In this document: piece after piece, positions 38,299 to 49,138 of the stretch
Layout of the letters: the number at the start of each line of letters is the position of its first letter
Position numbering within the stretch: the stretch's first letter is position 1
Assembly (NCBI GenBank): GCA_963776205.1
Contig: CAVZLR010000004.1
Location: 744,001 to 808,000, forward strand
Length of the DNA stretch: 64,000 nt
Source: UBA4459 sp963776205
GTDB lineage: Bacteria > Bacteroidota > Bacteroidia > Bacteroidales > F082
Reading direction: 5' to 3'
Notes under the pieces: generated by a model
What the model was told of the DNA's origin: nothing
Database searches by the model: none
What the model saw: only the letters and a program-made list of their open reading frames with translations
Program-made: the position numbers and the translations under genes

Positions 38299-38339
38299 AT
38301 CCAGGCTCCATAAAATTTTTCAATTTTAAGAGCCTGGAT
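38299..38339. terminator. 10-bp perfect hairpin between the two porin genes
   Basis: ATCCAGGCTC pairs with GAGCCTGGAT around a 21-base AT loop that contains a T-run. It lies 130 bases after the first porin and 33 before the second. Confidence 0.65.
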
Positions 38340-38371
38340 TACATTTAAAACTTTTAATATGTGGTAAGGCA

Positions 38372-39652
38372 ATGGGGAAGTACTTATTATTAATTGCATT
38401 ATTATTTTTTATAAGTGAATCGTCATTCAGCCAAATCGAGCCGGGTATAATACCCGATGGTACGGAAGGTAAAACGATAGAAATCACTGAAGAAGATACA
38501 ATCAAAAAAGCACTGACATTCGAAAACTGGAATAAATTTGATGGTTCCCTGTCAACTTTAAAGATTGGGGGTGGTTTCCTCTATGAATATGCGGGATATA
38601 TCCAAAATGATGTGGGAAAACAGCAAATGGATTCTGCTGACGTCGATATAAAACATGCTTTCGCAGTAAGAGATTTTAGGATTACACTGAGCGGACGTCT
38701 TAAAACAAAAAGGTTCATTAGCTGGAAGGCTGGATTCATGTACGATGGTGAAGCTAATTCTTGGTTTATTCGTGAATCCGGTATCATGTTTGGAGTTCCG
38801 GAATTGGCAGGTTATGTATTTATTGGCCGAACCAAGGAAGGTTTTTCCATGAACAAAGTAATGAATGGTTACGCAGGTTGGACACTGGAACGGCAAATAG
38901 CCTTAGATGTCATTCCAATTCTGGCTGATGGAATAAAATGGATGGGATTTTTGCCAAAACAGCGCTTATTTTGGAATGTTGGGGTATTTGTAAATTGGTT
39001 GTCAAATGATCAGTCATTTTCAACTTACGATTGGCAATTTATTCTGAGAGCTGGCTGGCTACCCATTAATTCTAAAGAAAATAATACTGTATTTCATATT
39101 GGTGTGAGTTACAGATATGGCGATGTAAACGGGGAAGAAATGCAAGTCCGGTCACGACCTGAATCATTTACTGCTCCTTTCTTTATAAGCACTGGTACGT
39201 TTTCTACAGATCATTCAAATCATCTGGGCGGTGAAATTTATTTTAGTTCCAACTCCTTAATGCTGGGTGGTGAATATTATGGACATAAATTTAATTCTCC
39301 TGAAACTGGCAATCCTTTATTTCAAGGTGGAGAGGTGATGGTAAGTTATATAATAACGGGAGAATCACGTTCTTACAGCACAGTTAGCGGAATTTACGCA
39401 TTTGTTCCTGTTCATAAATCTATTTTTCAAGGTGGCCCGGGCGCCTGGGAGGCAGTTTTACGATTCTCATCACTTGATCTCAACAGTGGTACATTGACAG
39501 GCGGAAAACTTTGGAGAATAACACCCATGGTTAACTGGTACCTATCAAACAATATAAGATTAGAGCTGGAATACGGTTATGGTGTTTTAGATCGGTTTGG
39601 TTTGAAAGGAACAACACAATTTTTCCAAAGCCGGGTTCAGTTTATGCTTTAA
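38372..39652 (+). CDS. second OprP-like porin
   Basis: 426 residues with a signal peptide (YLLLIALLFFISESSFSQ), then FAVRDFRITLSGRLKTKRFISWKAGFMYDGEANSWFIRES and GYVFIGRTKEGFSMNKVMNGYAGWTLERQ, and a terminal strand FFQSRVQFML. These fit the OprP/O phosphate-selective porin family, though ligand specificity often differs. It is followed 31 bases later by GltS, so it may supply dicarboxylic amino acids to that symporter. Confidence 0.82.
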   Translation: MGKYLLLIALLFFISESSFSQIEPGIIPDGTEGKTIEITEEDTIKKALTFENWNKFDGSLSTLKIGGGFLYEYAGYIQNDVGKQQMDSADVDIKHAFAVRDFRITLSGRLKTKRFISWKAGFMYDGEANSWFIRESGIMFGVPELAGYVFIGRTKEGFSMNKVMNGYAGWTLERQIALDVIPILADGIKWMGFLPKQRLFWNVGVFVNWLSNDQSFSTYDWQFILRAGWLPINSKENNTVFHIGVSYRYGDVNGEEMQVRSRPESFTAPFFISTGTFSTDHSNHLGGEIYFSSNSLMLGGEYYGHKFNSPETGNPLFQGGEVMVSYIITGESRSYSTVSGIYAFVPVHKSIFQGGPGAWEAVLRFSSLDLNSGTLTGGKLWRITPMVNWYLSNNIRLELEYGYGVLDRFGLKGTTQFFQSRVQFML

Positions 39653-39683
39653 TCAATTAATTTAGCAAGTAATATTTTGAAAT

Positions 39684-40883
39684 ATGGAACTCGACTCAAG
39701 ACAAACAATTGTCATAGCTGTACTCGTTCTTTTTTTAGGGAAGTTTCTGAATAAGAAAATCAATCTTTTCAGAAAATACAATATACCCGAACCCGTTACC
39801 GGTGGATTCACTGCTTCATTGTTATTTGGATTACTTTATTTACTATTTGGTTGGGATATCAAATTTGCGACCCATTATCGCGATATTTTACTCATTGTTT
39901 TTTTCACCTCCATTGGTCTTTCAACTGAGCTAAAAAGCGTTGTGAAAGGCGGAAAAGTGCTCCTTATACTGACGGTTTTTGCCTTTGCTTACATATTTGT
40001 ACAGAATTATATCGGTATAGCAATTGCCAATTTTTTCAATTTGAATCCTGCCTTGGGAATATTGGCAGGTTCCGCTCCCCTCCAGGGTGGTCATGGAAAT
40101 ATTGTCTCGTGGGTTCCGGTCCTTAATGAAAAATTTGGCCTTTCGAACTCCATGGAAATAGGTATGATAATGGCTACTTTTGGACTAATCATTGGGGGTG
40201 TACTTGGTGGTCCTGTTGCAAAATTCCTGATTAACAAGCATAATTTAAAACCAGAAGATGAATCAGAGGATTCCAAGCTTTCAGTTGGAGCAAAACATGG
40301 GCAAACCCTCAGTATTGATTACGATTCAATGCTCTTAATTATTCTTATGCTTGCTTTTTCCATTGGCATTGGCATCTACTTTCATAAATTTCTGGAGTAT
40401 ATCAATTTTACATTGCCATTGTTTGCGACTTGTATGCTGGGAGGGTTAATCCTGGCCAATGTTGTTCCGCTTATCAGCCCGAAACTTAAATGCCCCCCCA
40501 ATTCACCAACCTTGGCAATTACCTCTGAATTAAGCCTGGGATTGTTCCTGGCTATGGCCATGATGTCGCTCAAGTTTTGGGAAATCGGGAGCGAATCCTT
40601 ATTTATTATTGTAACTATTTTAATACAAACAGTGGCGATTGTATTGTTTACCGTTTTTGTAATCTTCAATATGCTGGGTAAGAATTATGCAGCAGCAGTC
40701 ATTTCAGCAGGATATATAGGTTCATCAATGGGAGCTACACCAACAGCAATGGCAAACATGGTAGCAGTAACCAAGCAGTTTGGGCCTTCACCCGTGGCTT
40801 TTGCGGTAATACCTATAATGGGAGCATTTATCATCCAGGTAAGCAATGCTTTTGTTATCAATATTGTTTTAATGTGGATGTAA
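39684..40883 (+). CDS. gltS: sodium/glutamate symporter GltS
   Basis: 399 residues with about ten transmembrane segments. The duplicated GltS signatures are visible: GSAPLQGGHGNIVSWVPVL and MIMATFGLIIGGVLGGPVAKFLI in the first half, AGYIGSSMGATPTAMANMVAV in the second. It imports glutamate (possibly aspartate) with Na+. Its place behind asparaginase, aspartase and two porins fits uptake of the released acidic amino acids. Confidence 0.92.
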   Translation: MELDSRQTIVIAVLVLFLGKFLNKKINLFRKYNIPEPVTGGFTASLLFGLLYLLFGWDIKFATHYRDILLIVFFTSIGLSTELKSVVKGGKVLLILTVFAFAYIFVQNYIGIAIANFFNLNPALGILAGSAPLQGGHGNIVSWVPVLNEKFGLSNSMEIGMIMATFGLIIGGVLGGPVAKFLINKHNLKPEDESEDSKLSVGAKHGQTLSIDYDSMLLIILMLAFSIGIGIYFHKFLEYINFTLPLFATCMLGGLILANVVPLISPKLKCPPNSPTLAITSELSLGLFLAMAMMSLKFWEIGSESLFIIVTILIQTVAIVLFTVFVIFNMLGKNYAAAVISAGYIGSSMGATPTAMANMVAVTKQFGPSPVAFAVIPIMGAFIIQVSNAFVINIVLMWM

Positions 40884-40934
40884 TAAACGGAATTAAAAAT
40901 CACCAAAATCAAATTAATTTAAAAATAAAAATTA

Positions 40935-41225
40935 ATGGAAAATCGTAAAGAGTACATCAGCAAAGTAATAGCAAAACTCAAAGAATGGGATAATGAGATC
41001 ACTAAGCTTGAAGAAAAAGTTGGGGAATTATCTGCAGAAGCAAAAGCTGATTTTCAAAAACAAATAAATGAATTAAAGAAAAAGAAAGAGCCTGCGCAAC
41101 AAAAGTTGAGAGAATTAAAAGACGTTGGAGAAGACGCCTGGGAAGATCTTAAAATTAACGCTGAATTAACTTGGGATTCTTTTGAAAATTCAGTTAAGAA
41201 AATATGGTCGAAATTTAAAGAATAA
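40935..41225 (+). CDS. small coiled-coil protein
   Basis: 96 residues, rich in Lys and Glu, predicted almost wholly helical: ISKVIAKLKEWDNEITKLEEKVGEL and heptads to DSFENSVKKIWSKFKE. It resembles the sll1863-type small coiled-coil stress proteins that recur in bacteria. There is no signal peptide and no known activity. It is followed 16 bases later by an AI-2E-type transporter. Confidence 0.7.
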   Translation: MENRKEYISKVIAKLKEWDNEITKLEEKVGELSAEAKADFQKQINELKKKKEPAQQKLRELKDVGEDAWEDLKINAELTWDSFENSVKKIWSKFKE

Positions 41226-41241
41226 TATAAGATTTAAAGAA

Positions 41242-42303
41242 ATGATGAACAAAGCTACAAACGCTAATATTTACGATACCACCATAAGGCTGTTTATACT
41301 TTTTATAATTGTGGCCTGGTGCTTGCTGATTGTGTATCCATTTGTCAGTATTATATTATGGAGCCTGATACTTGCCATGGCCATATATCCTTTACATAAC
41401 AAATTGGCTCAAAAAATGGGAGGAAAGTCAAAACTCGCCTCTATTATCATAATCTTTACTATTCTGGCCGTAATTTTTGTTCCAACAGCTTTTATAATTG
41501 ACTCACTTTATGATGAAGTGAAAGAATTAAAAGTGAGTTATGATAATGGTACGCTTTCAATACCACCACCAACTGAAGATGTCAAAGATTGGCCTGTAAT
41601 AGGAGAAAAGATTTATGATGTTTGGCAGTCTGCCTATGTTAGTCTCGAACATATTATTATAAAGTATAAAGACCCGATTTATGAAATTGGAAGCAAATTG
41701 GCGAAGGGATTGTTAAGTGCTGCAAGTGGTGGTATTCAAATTATGTTAGCACTTATTATTGCAGGGATATTATTAACGTTTAAAGGAGCAGGTGAAGAAA
41801 TTCGCAAATTTTTTAGAAAAATAGCAGGTGATAAAGGGGATGAATTTGCAGATGTAACTATGAAAACTGTTGGTAATGTGGTAAAGGGAATTCTTGGTGT
41901 TGCAATGATACTTGCTATTTTGCATGGGATATTATTCATGATGGCCAGCATTCCCTATGCAGGAATCTGGGCACTAGTAATATTTATTTTGGCCGTACTT
42001 CAATTACCTGTCATATTTGTAACACTGCCTGTTGTTATATATATGTTTGCAGTAAAAGAACCAGTACCGGCAATTATTTGGACCATTTTATTATTGATAG
42101 CTGGTTTATCAGACAATGTGTTAAAACCGATTCTGCTGGGAAAAGGAGCTGTTGTTCCAATGCTTGTCATATTTATAGGAGTAATTGGTGGCTTCATCCT
42201 CTCTGGTTTCATCGGACTTTTTACAGGTGCCATTGTTATGTCGATTGGGTATAAATTATTCGTTGGCTGGATTAATTCAGACAATACGGTTGAAGAAGTT
42301 TAA
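41242..42303 (+). CDS. AI-2E family transporter, second copy
   Basis: The start is taken at 41242 (MMNKATNAN), not the longer frame that overlaps the previous gene, giving 353 residues. It has paired N-terminal helices (IIVAWCLLIVYPFVSIILWSLILAMAIYPL), a soluble middle (VKDWPVIGEKIYDVW) and C-terminal VPMLVIFIGVIGGFILSGFIGLFTG, as in AI-2E transporters. It differs clearly from the one at 23660. The substrate is unknown. Confidence 0.85.
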   Translation: MMNKATNANIYDTTIRLFILFIIVAWCLLIVYPFVSIILWSLILAMAIYPLHNKLAQKMGGKSKLASIIIIFTILAVIFVPTAFIIDSLYDEVKELKVSYDNGTLSIPPPTEDVKDWPVIGEKIYDVWQSAYVSLEHIIIKYKDPIYEIGSKLAKGLLSAASGGIQIMLALIIAGILLTFKGAGEEIRKFFRKIAGDKGDEFADVTMKTVGNVVKGILGVAMILAILHGILFMMASIPYAGIWALVIFILAVLQLPVIFVTLPVVIYMFAVKEPVPAIIWTILLLIAGLSDNVLKPILLGKGAVVPMLVIFIGVIGGFILSGFIGLFTGAIVMSIGYKLFVGWINSDNTVEEV

Positions 42304-42513
42304 ATCGTTTACCGCTTTATATAGAAAGTCGAATTTCAAACGCACAATGACCAATAAAAGGAGCCGTATTAACATAAAATCAATTAAAAATTCATACTTA
42401 ATGCACACCAATCATTGAAGCAGAATACAGCATCCATAAAATATTTGCTAAATTATGTATCCAATTTTTTATTAAACTTGCTACTTTATATTTTAACATC
42501 AAAAATCGTCCTA

Positions 42514-43692
42514 ATGAATATTAATTACCCTATTTTAAAGCATCTCAGTGCACTGATTCTGGTTGCTCTTTTCATCATTTCATGTGGTGAAAAAGAAGCA
42601 AAAGCACCACCTCCACCTGATATCCCGGTTGTTGAGGTAATCCAAAAAGATGTACCCTTATACAGGCAATTTGTCGGACAGGTTTATGGCCAATCTGATA
42701 TTCCTATTCGTGCCCGTGTAGCAGGCTTTTTAGAAGGGATACATTTTGATGAAGGATTAGATGTAAAAAAAGGACAATTATTGTATCGTATTGATCCATC
42801 TGAATACCAGGCAAAAGTTGCTACCCAGGAAAGCCATTTAGCAGAAGCGAGAACTGACCTGGCTAAGGCAAAAAGCGATCTAGACAGGATTGAACCACTG
42901 GCAAAGATCAATGCGGTTAGCAAAAGCGACTTGGATGCTGCCCGTGCCAACTATGATGCAGCACTTTCTTATGTTGATGCCCAGGAGGCTAATGTTAAGT
43001 TTGCTAAAATAAATTTAAGCTACTGCAGGATAAAGTCTCCTTTAAATGGTATTATTGGTAAAACGCAAGCGCGTGTTGGTGAATTTGTTGGTAAAGACCC
43101 TAATCCTGTAATCTTAAATACAGTTTCAACTGTTGATACAGTGCGTGTGGAATTCTACTTAGCTGAAGCAGATTATATACGTTTAGCACGCGTTAGTCCA
43201 AGAGTAAGAAATTTTGATAAAGAAGAGGTTAAAGAAAAAGTTAGAGAAGAACCTAACTTAAGTCTTATTCTTGCTGATGGTTCAGTTTTTAAATATAAAG
43301 GCTATGTGAATTTCATAAATCGTGAAGTTGATCCCCAAACAGGCTCTCTGCTTATTCAAACCACGTTTCCCAATCCTGACAACCTATTGAAACCAGGTCA
43401 GTATGCTAAAGTCGTGATTAAAATGACTGAAGTAAAAGATGGATTACTTATTCCACAGAGATGTATTATGGAGTTACAAGGACAATATTCAGTTTATGTA
43501 ATTGATGACGAAAATAAAGTTGAAAGCAGGCAAATTACGGTAATGGATAATGTTGGGGATATGGCATTGCTTAAAGACGGTTTAGAAGCTGGCGAACGAG
43601 TTGTTATTGATGCTTTGCAAAAAGTTCAGACAGGTATGACAGTGAAACCGGAAATGACTGTGTTCGAAAGTCAATCAACAAATCAATTTTAA
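42514..43692 (+). CDS. RND efflux periplasmic adaptor (lipoprotein)
   Basis: The start at 42514 gives a lipoprotein signal (LILVALFIISCGEKE, lipobox ISC). The body has the MexE/AcrA order: FVGQVYGQSDIPIRARVAGFLEGIHFDEGLDVKKGQLLYRIDP (lipoyl half), a helical hairpin (ATQESHLAEARTDLAKAKSDL and DLDAARANYDAALSY), the second lipoyl half (INLSYCRIKSPLNGIIG) and beta-barrel domain. It links the inner-membrane pump to the outer-membrane channel encoded downstream. The upstream frame from 42415 is not needed. Confidence 0.92.
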   Translation: MNINYPILKHLSALILVALFIISCGEKEAKAPPPPDIPVVEVIQKDVPLYRQFVGQVYGQSDIPIRARVAGFLEGIHFDEGLDVKKGQLLYRIDPSEYQAKVATQESHLAEARTDLAKAKSDLDRIEPLAKINAVSKSDLDAARANYDAALSYVDAQEANVKFAKINLSYCRIKSPLNGIIGKTQARVGEFVGKDPNPVILNTVSTVDTVRVEFYLAEADYIRLARVSPRVRNFDKEEVKEKVREEPNLSLILADGSVFKYKGYVNFINREVDPQTGSLLIQTTFPNPDNLLKPGQYAKVVIKMTEVKDGLLIPQRCIMELQGQYSVYVIDDENKVESRQITVMDNVGDMALLKDGLEAGERVVIDALQKVQTGMTVKPEMTVFESQSTNQF

Positions 43693-43696
43693 GATT

Positions 43697-46600
43697 ATGG
43701 CTGAAGATAAGAAAGGAAATTTTTTCGTACACCGGCCTATTGTAGCTATGGTTATTGCCATAGTTATTGTGATTGTTGGTACGGTTTCGTTAATTGGTCT
43801 TGCAATAGAACAGTATCCGAATTTAACACCTCCCATTGTCGAGGTTAGGGGTACTTATACTGGTGCAAATGCTATTAATGTTGAGGAATCTGTCGCCACA
43901 CCTATTGAACAGGAAGTAAATGGTGTTGACAATATGATTTATATGAAATCGACCAATGCCAATGATGGCACCATGGTTATCCAGGTTTCATTTGATGTAG
44001 GCACGGATCCCGATATGAATACTGTACTGACTCAAAACCGCGTTTCTGCTGCATCAGCAAAATTACCAGCGTCAGTTACAAAATATGGTGTTACAACCAT
44101 TAAATCTTTACCTAACATCATGCTTGCCTTAACTTTGACTTCGGATGGCAGGTATGATCAGGACTTTTTAGGCAATTATGCCTTGATTAATATTAAAGAT
44201 AAATTAGCAAGGATTAAAGGTATTGGTAGAGTTGATGTAATGGGCGCTGCAAACTACTCTATGCGTATCTGGGTTAAACCTGACAGGTTGGCCCAAATGG
44301 GTATAACAGTTCCTGAGATTGTTACCGCAATTAATGATCAAAACGTAATTGTACCTGGCGGAAAATTTGGTGCCGAACCTGCACCACCGGGAACAGAATT
44401 TACATATACAGTAAGATTACCTGACAGATTTAATTCTGTTAGAAGCTTTTGAGGATATTGTAATTAGAACAAACTCAGACGGCTCTCAAGTTAAAATTGG
44501 TGACATAGCTACAGTTAACCTTGGTGTTGAAACCTATAATATGATCCCAAGGACTAATAAAGAGACTTGTGCTATCATTGCACTTTATCAGTCACCAGGG
44601 TCAAATGCAGTAGAGTTAGCTGAAAACGTAATCGCTGAAATGGACAATCTTTCAAAAGGATTTCCAGAAAGCGTAACTTATGAGGTAGGACTGGATACTA
44701 CACTTCCAATTACAGCTGGGATTAAGGATATAATTGTGACTTTAATTATTGCTTTAGTGCTGGTAATTTTAGTAGTGTTTATTTTTATTCAGGATTGGAG
44801 AGCTACACTGATACCCACCTTAGCCATTCCTGTTTCGTTGGTTGGCGCTTTTATATTCTTCCCCATGTTGGGCTTTACAATAAATGTGCTTTCGCTTTTA
44901 GGATTGGTTCTGGCCATCGGAATTGTTGTTGATGATGCTATCGTTGTTGTGGAGGCGGTTCAGGTGAACATTGCTAAAGGAATGAATGCAAAACAGGCAA
45001 CTTTAGATGCTATGTCAAAAGTTACTGCACCGGTTATTGCCACAACACTTGTTTTAGTTGCTGTTTTCATCCCTGTTGCAGGTATGGCTGGCATCACTGG
45101 AATTTTGTACCAACAATTTGCGATTACTATTGTAGTTTCTGTAATTGTTTCATCTGTAAACGCACTGACGCTTAGCCCTGCCCTCTGTTCCATTCTTCTA
45201 AAAGAACCTAAGCCTTATGGCGGACCTTTAGGATGGTTCTTTGGCAAGTTCAATAAATGGATGGATAAGAGTACCGATTCCTATATGAGCATGACCAATG
45301 TAATAACCAGAAAGATCAAACGAAGTGTTGTGTTCATTGTAATTATGACGATTGGTGCAGGAATATTTGGATATATGGTCCCGGGAGGTTTTATTCCTGA
45401 AGAAGACATGGGATATTTTTATGTAAATATTCAGTTACCCGATGCTGCTTCCCTTCAAAGAACCAGTGTTATCTCAAGTGATATTGAAGAAATTCTCCTT
45501 GAGTACCCTGAAGTTCAATTTGTATTGAATGCAACTGGTTATAGCATGCTTACAGGATCTATGATACCTAATAACGGGTTTATGTTTGTAACCATGCGGC
45601 ATTGGTCTGAAAGAGAAATTACTGTGAAGGAGATGATCGACAAAATAAATTTACGTCTTTCACAGGAAATTAAAGGGGCTCAGGTATTTGCATTTGGTCC
45701 TCCTGCCCTACCTGGTTTAGGAAACGGATCAGGATTTAGTATGATGTTGCAAGACAGGGCTGGGAATACACCTGAATACCTGGCAGATCAAGCAAAAATA
45801 TTTATAAAGGCTGCTAATGCCCGACCAGAGATTGGGAAAGCCTTTACAACCTTCCAGGCCTCAGTGCCACAACGGTATATGGATATTGATAAGGAAAAAG
45901 CATTGAAACTCGGCGTTAACCTGAATGATCTTTATCAAACAGTAGGAGCATTTATGGGTGGCTCATATGTAAATGATTTTACGCGCTTTGGAAGACTCTA
46001 CAAAACATATATTCAGGCCGAACCGGAATATCGTGTAGACGAAACCCAGATCAATAATTTCTTCATAAAAAATAATGCTGATAAAATGGTTCCTCTTTCC
46101 ACTTTGTCGAGTGTCGAACCAATTTCAGGACCTGATTACACTAATCGTTTTAATTTATACAGGTCAGTAGAAGTTACAGGTGGACCAGCAGAAGGATATA
46201 CTTCTACACAGGCTCGTGAAGCATTAAAAGAAGTTGCCGCGGCTGAATTGCCAGACGACATGAGTTATACATGGAATGCCATGTCATTCCAGGAAGAAAA
46301 GGCATCTGGATCATTAATGATGATTCTTACCTTTTCACTTGTATTTGTATTCTTGATTTTGGCGGCCCAATACGAAAGTTGGTCTTTACCGTTTAGTATA
46401 TTAATGGGAACACCCTTTGCAATATTTGGGGCCTTATTTGCCCTATGGCTTGCCAGGCTCTTCAGCCCTACTTTCGAGAACAATATTTTTGCCCAGGTAT
46501 CCTTTGTGATGCTTATTGGGATGGCAGCTAAAAATGCTATTCTTATTGTTGAATTCGCCAATGATGAATTCAAGAAAGGAGACAGCCTTTTCGATGCTGC

Positions 46601-46889
46601 TATTAAAGCTGCCCGTTCAAGGTTCAGACCTATTTTGATGACAGCATTCTCCTTTATTCTAGGAGTACTTCCGTTGGTTGTTGCATCAGGTACTGGAGCG
46701 GAAGCACGAAAAGTGATGGGAATGGCTTTGCTTGGAGGTATGTCTGTAGCTACCTTCCTAGGCGTTTTTCTTTATCCTATGCTGTTTGTTTTTATTGGTA
46801 AGATTGCCGGGTATGAAAAGAAGAGAGATCGACTTCAAGCGATTGAAGCAAAAGTCGAGAATGAAAATATTAATGATAAAAATGATTAG
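43697..46889 (+). CDS. RND multidrug efflux permease, HAE1 family (one frameshift)
   Basis: Joined length is about 1064 residues, standard for AcrB/MexF proteins. N-terminal FFVHRPIVAMVIAIVIVIVG and GTYTGANAINVEESVATPIEQEVNG, central LSLLGLVLAIGIVVDDAIVVVEAV (the TM4 region with the paired Asp of the proton relay) and later GMAAKNAILIVEFANDE are typical. An indel near 44440 splits the gene; the restored sequence is NSVEAFEDIVIRTNSDGSQVKIGDIA. It lies 4 bases after the adaptor, in one operon with the outer-membrane factor. Confidence 0.93.
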
Positions 46890-46892
46890 ACC

Positions 46893-48335
46893 ATGAAAAA
46901 GATATTCATCATATTTACACTTGGGTTAATCATTTATATATCTGGCTGTAAGCTTGGTCCAGATTTTGAAAAACCTGAATATTCAGGACCTGTATCATTC
47001 CGCTTCGATTCAATTACATCGGATACCATCGTCAATTTGCGTTGGTGGGAGTTATTCCATGATCCTGTACTTGACACTTTTATTAAAAGAGCCTTAAATA
47101 ACAACAAGGATGTTATGGTAGCTGCCGCCCGGGTGGATGCAGCGAGAGCAAACCTGGGCTATACAAAAGCAGACCAATGGCCTTCGTTTAGCTTTAATGT
47201 GGGTGCGAATACAGGTAATTCTTTAGGCGGAATGGCTACACTTGATGACGTAAGCAGCAACTTTTTTGCCTTTCCTGAAATGAGCTGGGAAATAGGTTTT
47301 TGGGGCAAATACAGGCGCTTGAATGAATCTGCAAAGTCAGAACTTCTAGCTACCGAATACGGTTTACGAACCGTCCAGGTGGGTTTAATTTCAGCAGTTG
47401 CCAGCAGTTATTTTGACTTACTTGATAATATTAAAAAGCTAGACATTTCCCGTAAAACTCTGGCAGCAAGAGATAGCTCTTTAAATATTATCCAGGCAAG
47501 ATACGATTTTGGAATTGTCGCTGAAATTGATCTCAATCAATCACAGATTCAAAAATTTATTTCAGCAGCTGCCATTCCTTATTATGAAAGACAGGTAGCA
47601 TTCAGTCAAAGTACTATCAGTATCTTATTAGGCGAATACCCTTCCGATATCCCGATTGGAAAAGAGTTATTTGACCAGGCAGAACCTGTTGATATCCCTA
47701 ATGGATTGCCTTCTCAACTGCTACAAAGAAGACCCGATGTAATGCAATCAGAAGCTATTTACGCTGCACAAAACGCAAGGATTGGTGCCGCTCAGGCTGC
47801 GCGTTGGCCTTCTTTAAATATAACTGGTTTACTTGGCGTTGCAAGCTCTAGTTTATCAACTTTAACTGCTGCTGGCCTGGGTTGGTCTGCAGGAGGTGTT
47901 ATATTGGGGCCACTCTTTCAGTTTGGGAAAAATAAGCGCCGTGTTGAAATTGAAATAGCAAATACTGAAGCTGCTTTACGCGAATATGAAGGGGTAACAT
48001 TGCAAGCTTTTAAAGAAGTTGAAGATGCTTTGATTGCCATAAATACACTCCACAGGGAATTATTAGCACAGGAGCAACGAACTATCGCTGCTATGAATGC
48101 GGAGTTCCTGTCAAATGAACGTTACGATAAAGGCCAAACTAGTTACCTGGAAGTATTGGAACAACAACGTCAGAGTTTTGAGGCACAATTGAGTTATTCG
48201 CAAACGAAGGCCTATTTGTTAACTGCTTATGTAGCGCTATACAAAGCCCTTGGTGGTGGTTGGCTGTCGCCTGAAGAGGAAGAAGCGTATATTCAAGCAC
48301 AGTATGTAGCCGATTCTATAGCTGCGCAGAAATAG
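46893..48335 (+). CDS. TolC-like outer-membrane efflux lipoprotein (NodT family)
   Basis: 480 residues with a lipobox (YISGCKLGPDFEKP). Two repeats each carry the OEP helical pattern: ALNNNKDVMVAAARVDAARANLGYTKADQWPS and LLQRRPDVMQSEAIYAAQNARIGAAQAARWPS, the second being the hallmark RRPDV motif. It forms the outer-membrane exit duct of the RND pump. Its start is 3 bases after the pump gene stop. Confidence 0.93.
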   Translation: MKKIFIIFTLGLIIYISGCKLGPDFEKPEYSGPVSFRFDSITSDTIVNLRWWELFHDPVLDTFIKRALNNNKDVMVAAARVDAARANLGYTKADQWPSFSFNVGANTGNSLGGMATLDDVSSNFFAFPEMSWEIGFWGKYRRLNESAKSELLATEYGLRTVQVGLISAVASSYFDLLDNIKKLDISRKTLAARDSSLNIIQARYDFGIVAEIDLNQSQIQKFISAAAIPYYERQVAFSQSTISILLGEYPSDIPIGKELFDQAEPVDIPNGLPSQLLQRRPDVMQSEAIYAAQNARIGAAQAARWPSLNITGLLGVASSSLSTLTAAGLGWSAGGVILGPLFQFGKNKRRVEIEIANTEAALREYEGVTLQAFKEVEDALIAINTLHRELLAQEQRTIAAMNAEFLSNERYDKGQTSYLEVLEQQRQSFEAQLSYSQTKAYLLTAYVALYKALGGGWLSPEEEEAYIQAQYVADSIAAQK

Positions 48336-48359
48336 GACAGTATAGTGAAGAAAATTATA

Positions 48360-48389
48360 AAGCTTGTGACAATGTCACAGGCTTTTTTT
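48360..48389. terminator. terminator of the RND operon
   Basis: AAGCTTGTGACA and TGTCACAGGCTT form a 12-bp stem with one mismatch and a one-base loop, followed by seven T on the + strand. It lies between convergent genes and may serve both. Confidence 0.85.
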
Positions 48390-48412
48390 AAACTTAGATA
48401 TTGTTATTATTC

Positions 48413-48946
48413 TTATGAAAGTCTGATCTCTTTGCGGCCACCATCCCATATTTTTACCGCGATGTTATCACAGCTGCCATCACCGAAATCGATGGTGGCA
48501 ATCCAGTCTCCATCTTTGTAGAATTCAATACGTCCGGAAACAATATATTCACATCCCTCGATTCCAACCAAAGGTTCTACAATAACTTTTCTGTAATTTG
48601 GATCGTCTCCAGCATCCAGCTCAAACCTTGTCGTAGTTCCTCTCACTGTTTTAGTAGCGATATTGTCGCAGTTTCCGTTCCCATAGTCAACTATGGCTAC
48701 CAAGTCACCATTTAGATAATATTCAATAGTTCCTGAAACAATGAAGCGGCAATCGTCTGGTTTTACAAGCCGACTGGTAATCACCTTTTCAAATCTGCCA
48801 TCTCCGTCCAATGCAATATCTTCTTTCATTTCACTAACACTCTTATCTACATCATAATCAGAGCTGGTTTTTTCTTTGTTACAGCCACTAACAGCTATTA
48901 GTAAACTGATAATTACGAAAGTTAAAACATGAAATATTTTTATCAT
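48413..48946 (-). CDS. lipoprotein with two tandem 55-residue repeats
   Basis: 177 residues with a lipobox (LLIAVSGCNKEK). Two related units follow: CRFIVSGTIEYYLNGDLVAI + VDYGNGNCDNIATK and CEYIVSGRIEFYKDGDWIAT + IDFGDGSCDNIAVK. Each has two Cys that could form a disulphide and a G[ND]G[NS]CDN loop. No named family is recognised, and the role is unknown. It should be anchored in the outer membrane or periplasm. Confidence 0.75.
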   Translation of the reverse strand: MIKIFHVLTFVIISLLIAVSGCNKEKTSSDYDVDKSVSEMKEDIALDGDGRFEKVITSRLVKPDDCRFIVSGTIEYYLNGDLVAIVDYGNGNCDNIATKTVRGTTTRFELDAGDDPNYRKVIVEPLVGIEGCEYIVSGRIEFYKDGDWIATIDFGDGSCDNIAVKIWDGGRKEIRLS

Positions 48947-49138
48947 ATCAAATAAATTTGGTTATAAAGATAGCAATCTTTAATAAACAAGAGAATGTAT
49001 CATTATACACATTACACCGCAATAAATTCTCGGAAGCCACTGAAACCCACATGCACTATAGCATTTGTTATGCCCTGGTGTTTTCGCTTTTTTTAAGTAT
49101 ATATATTAAAATATTTTATTAACCGCTTCTGGCTTGTT

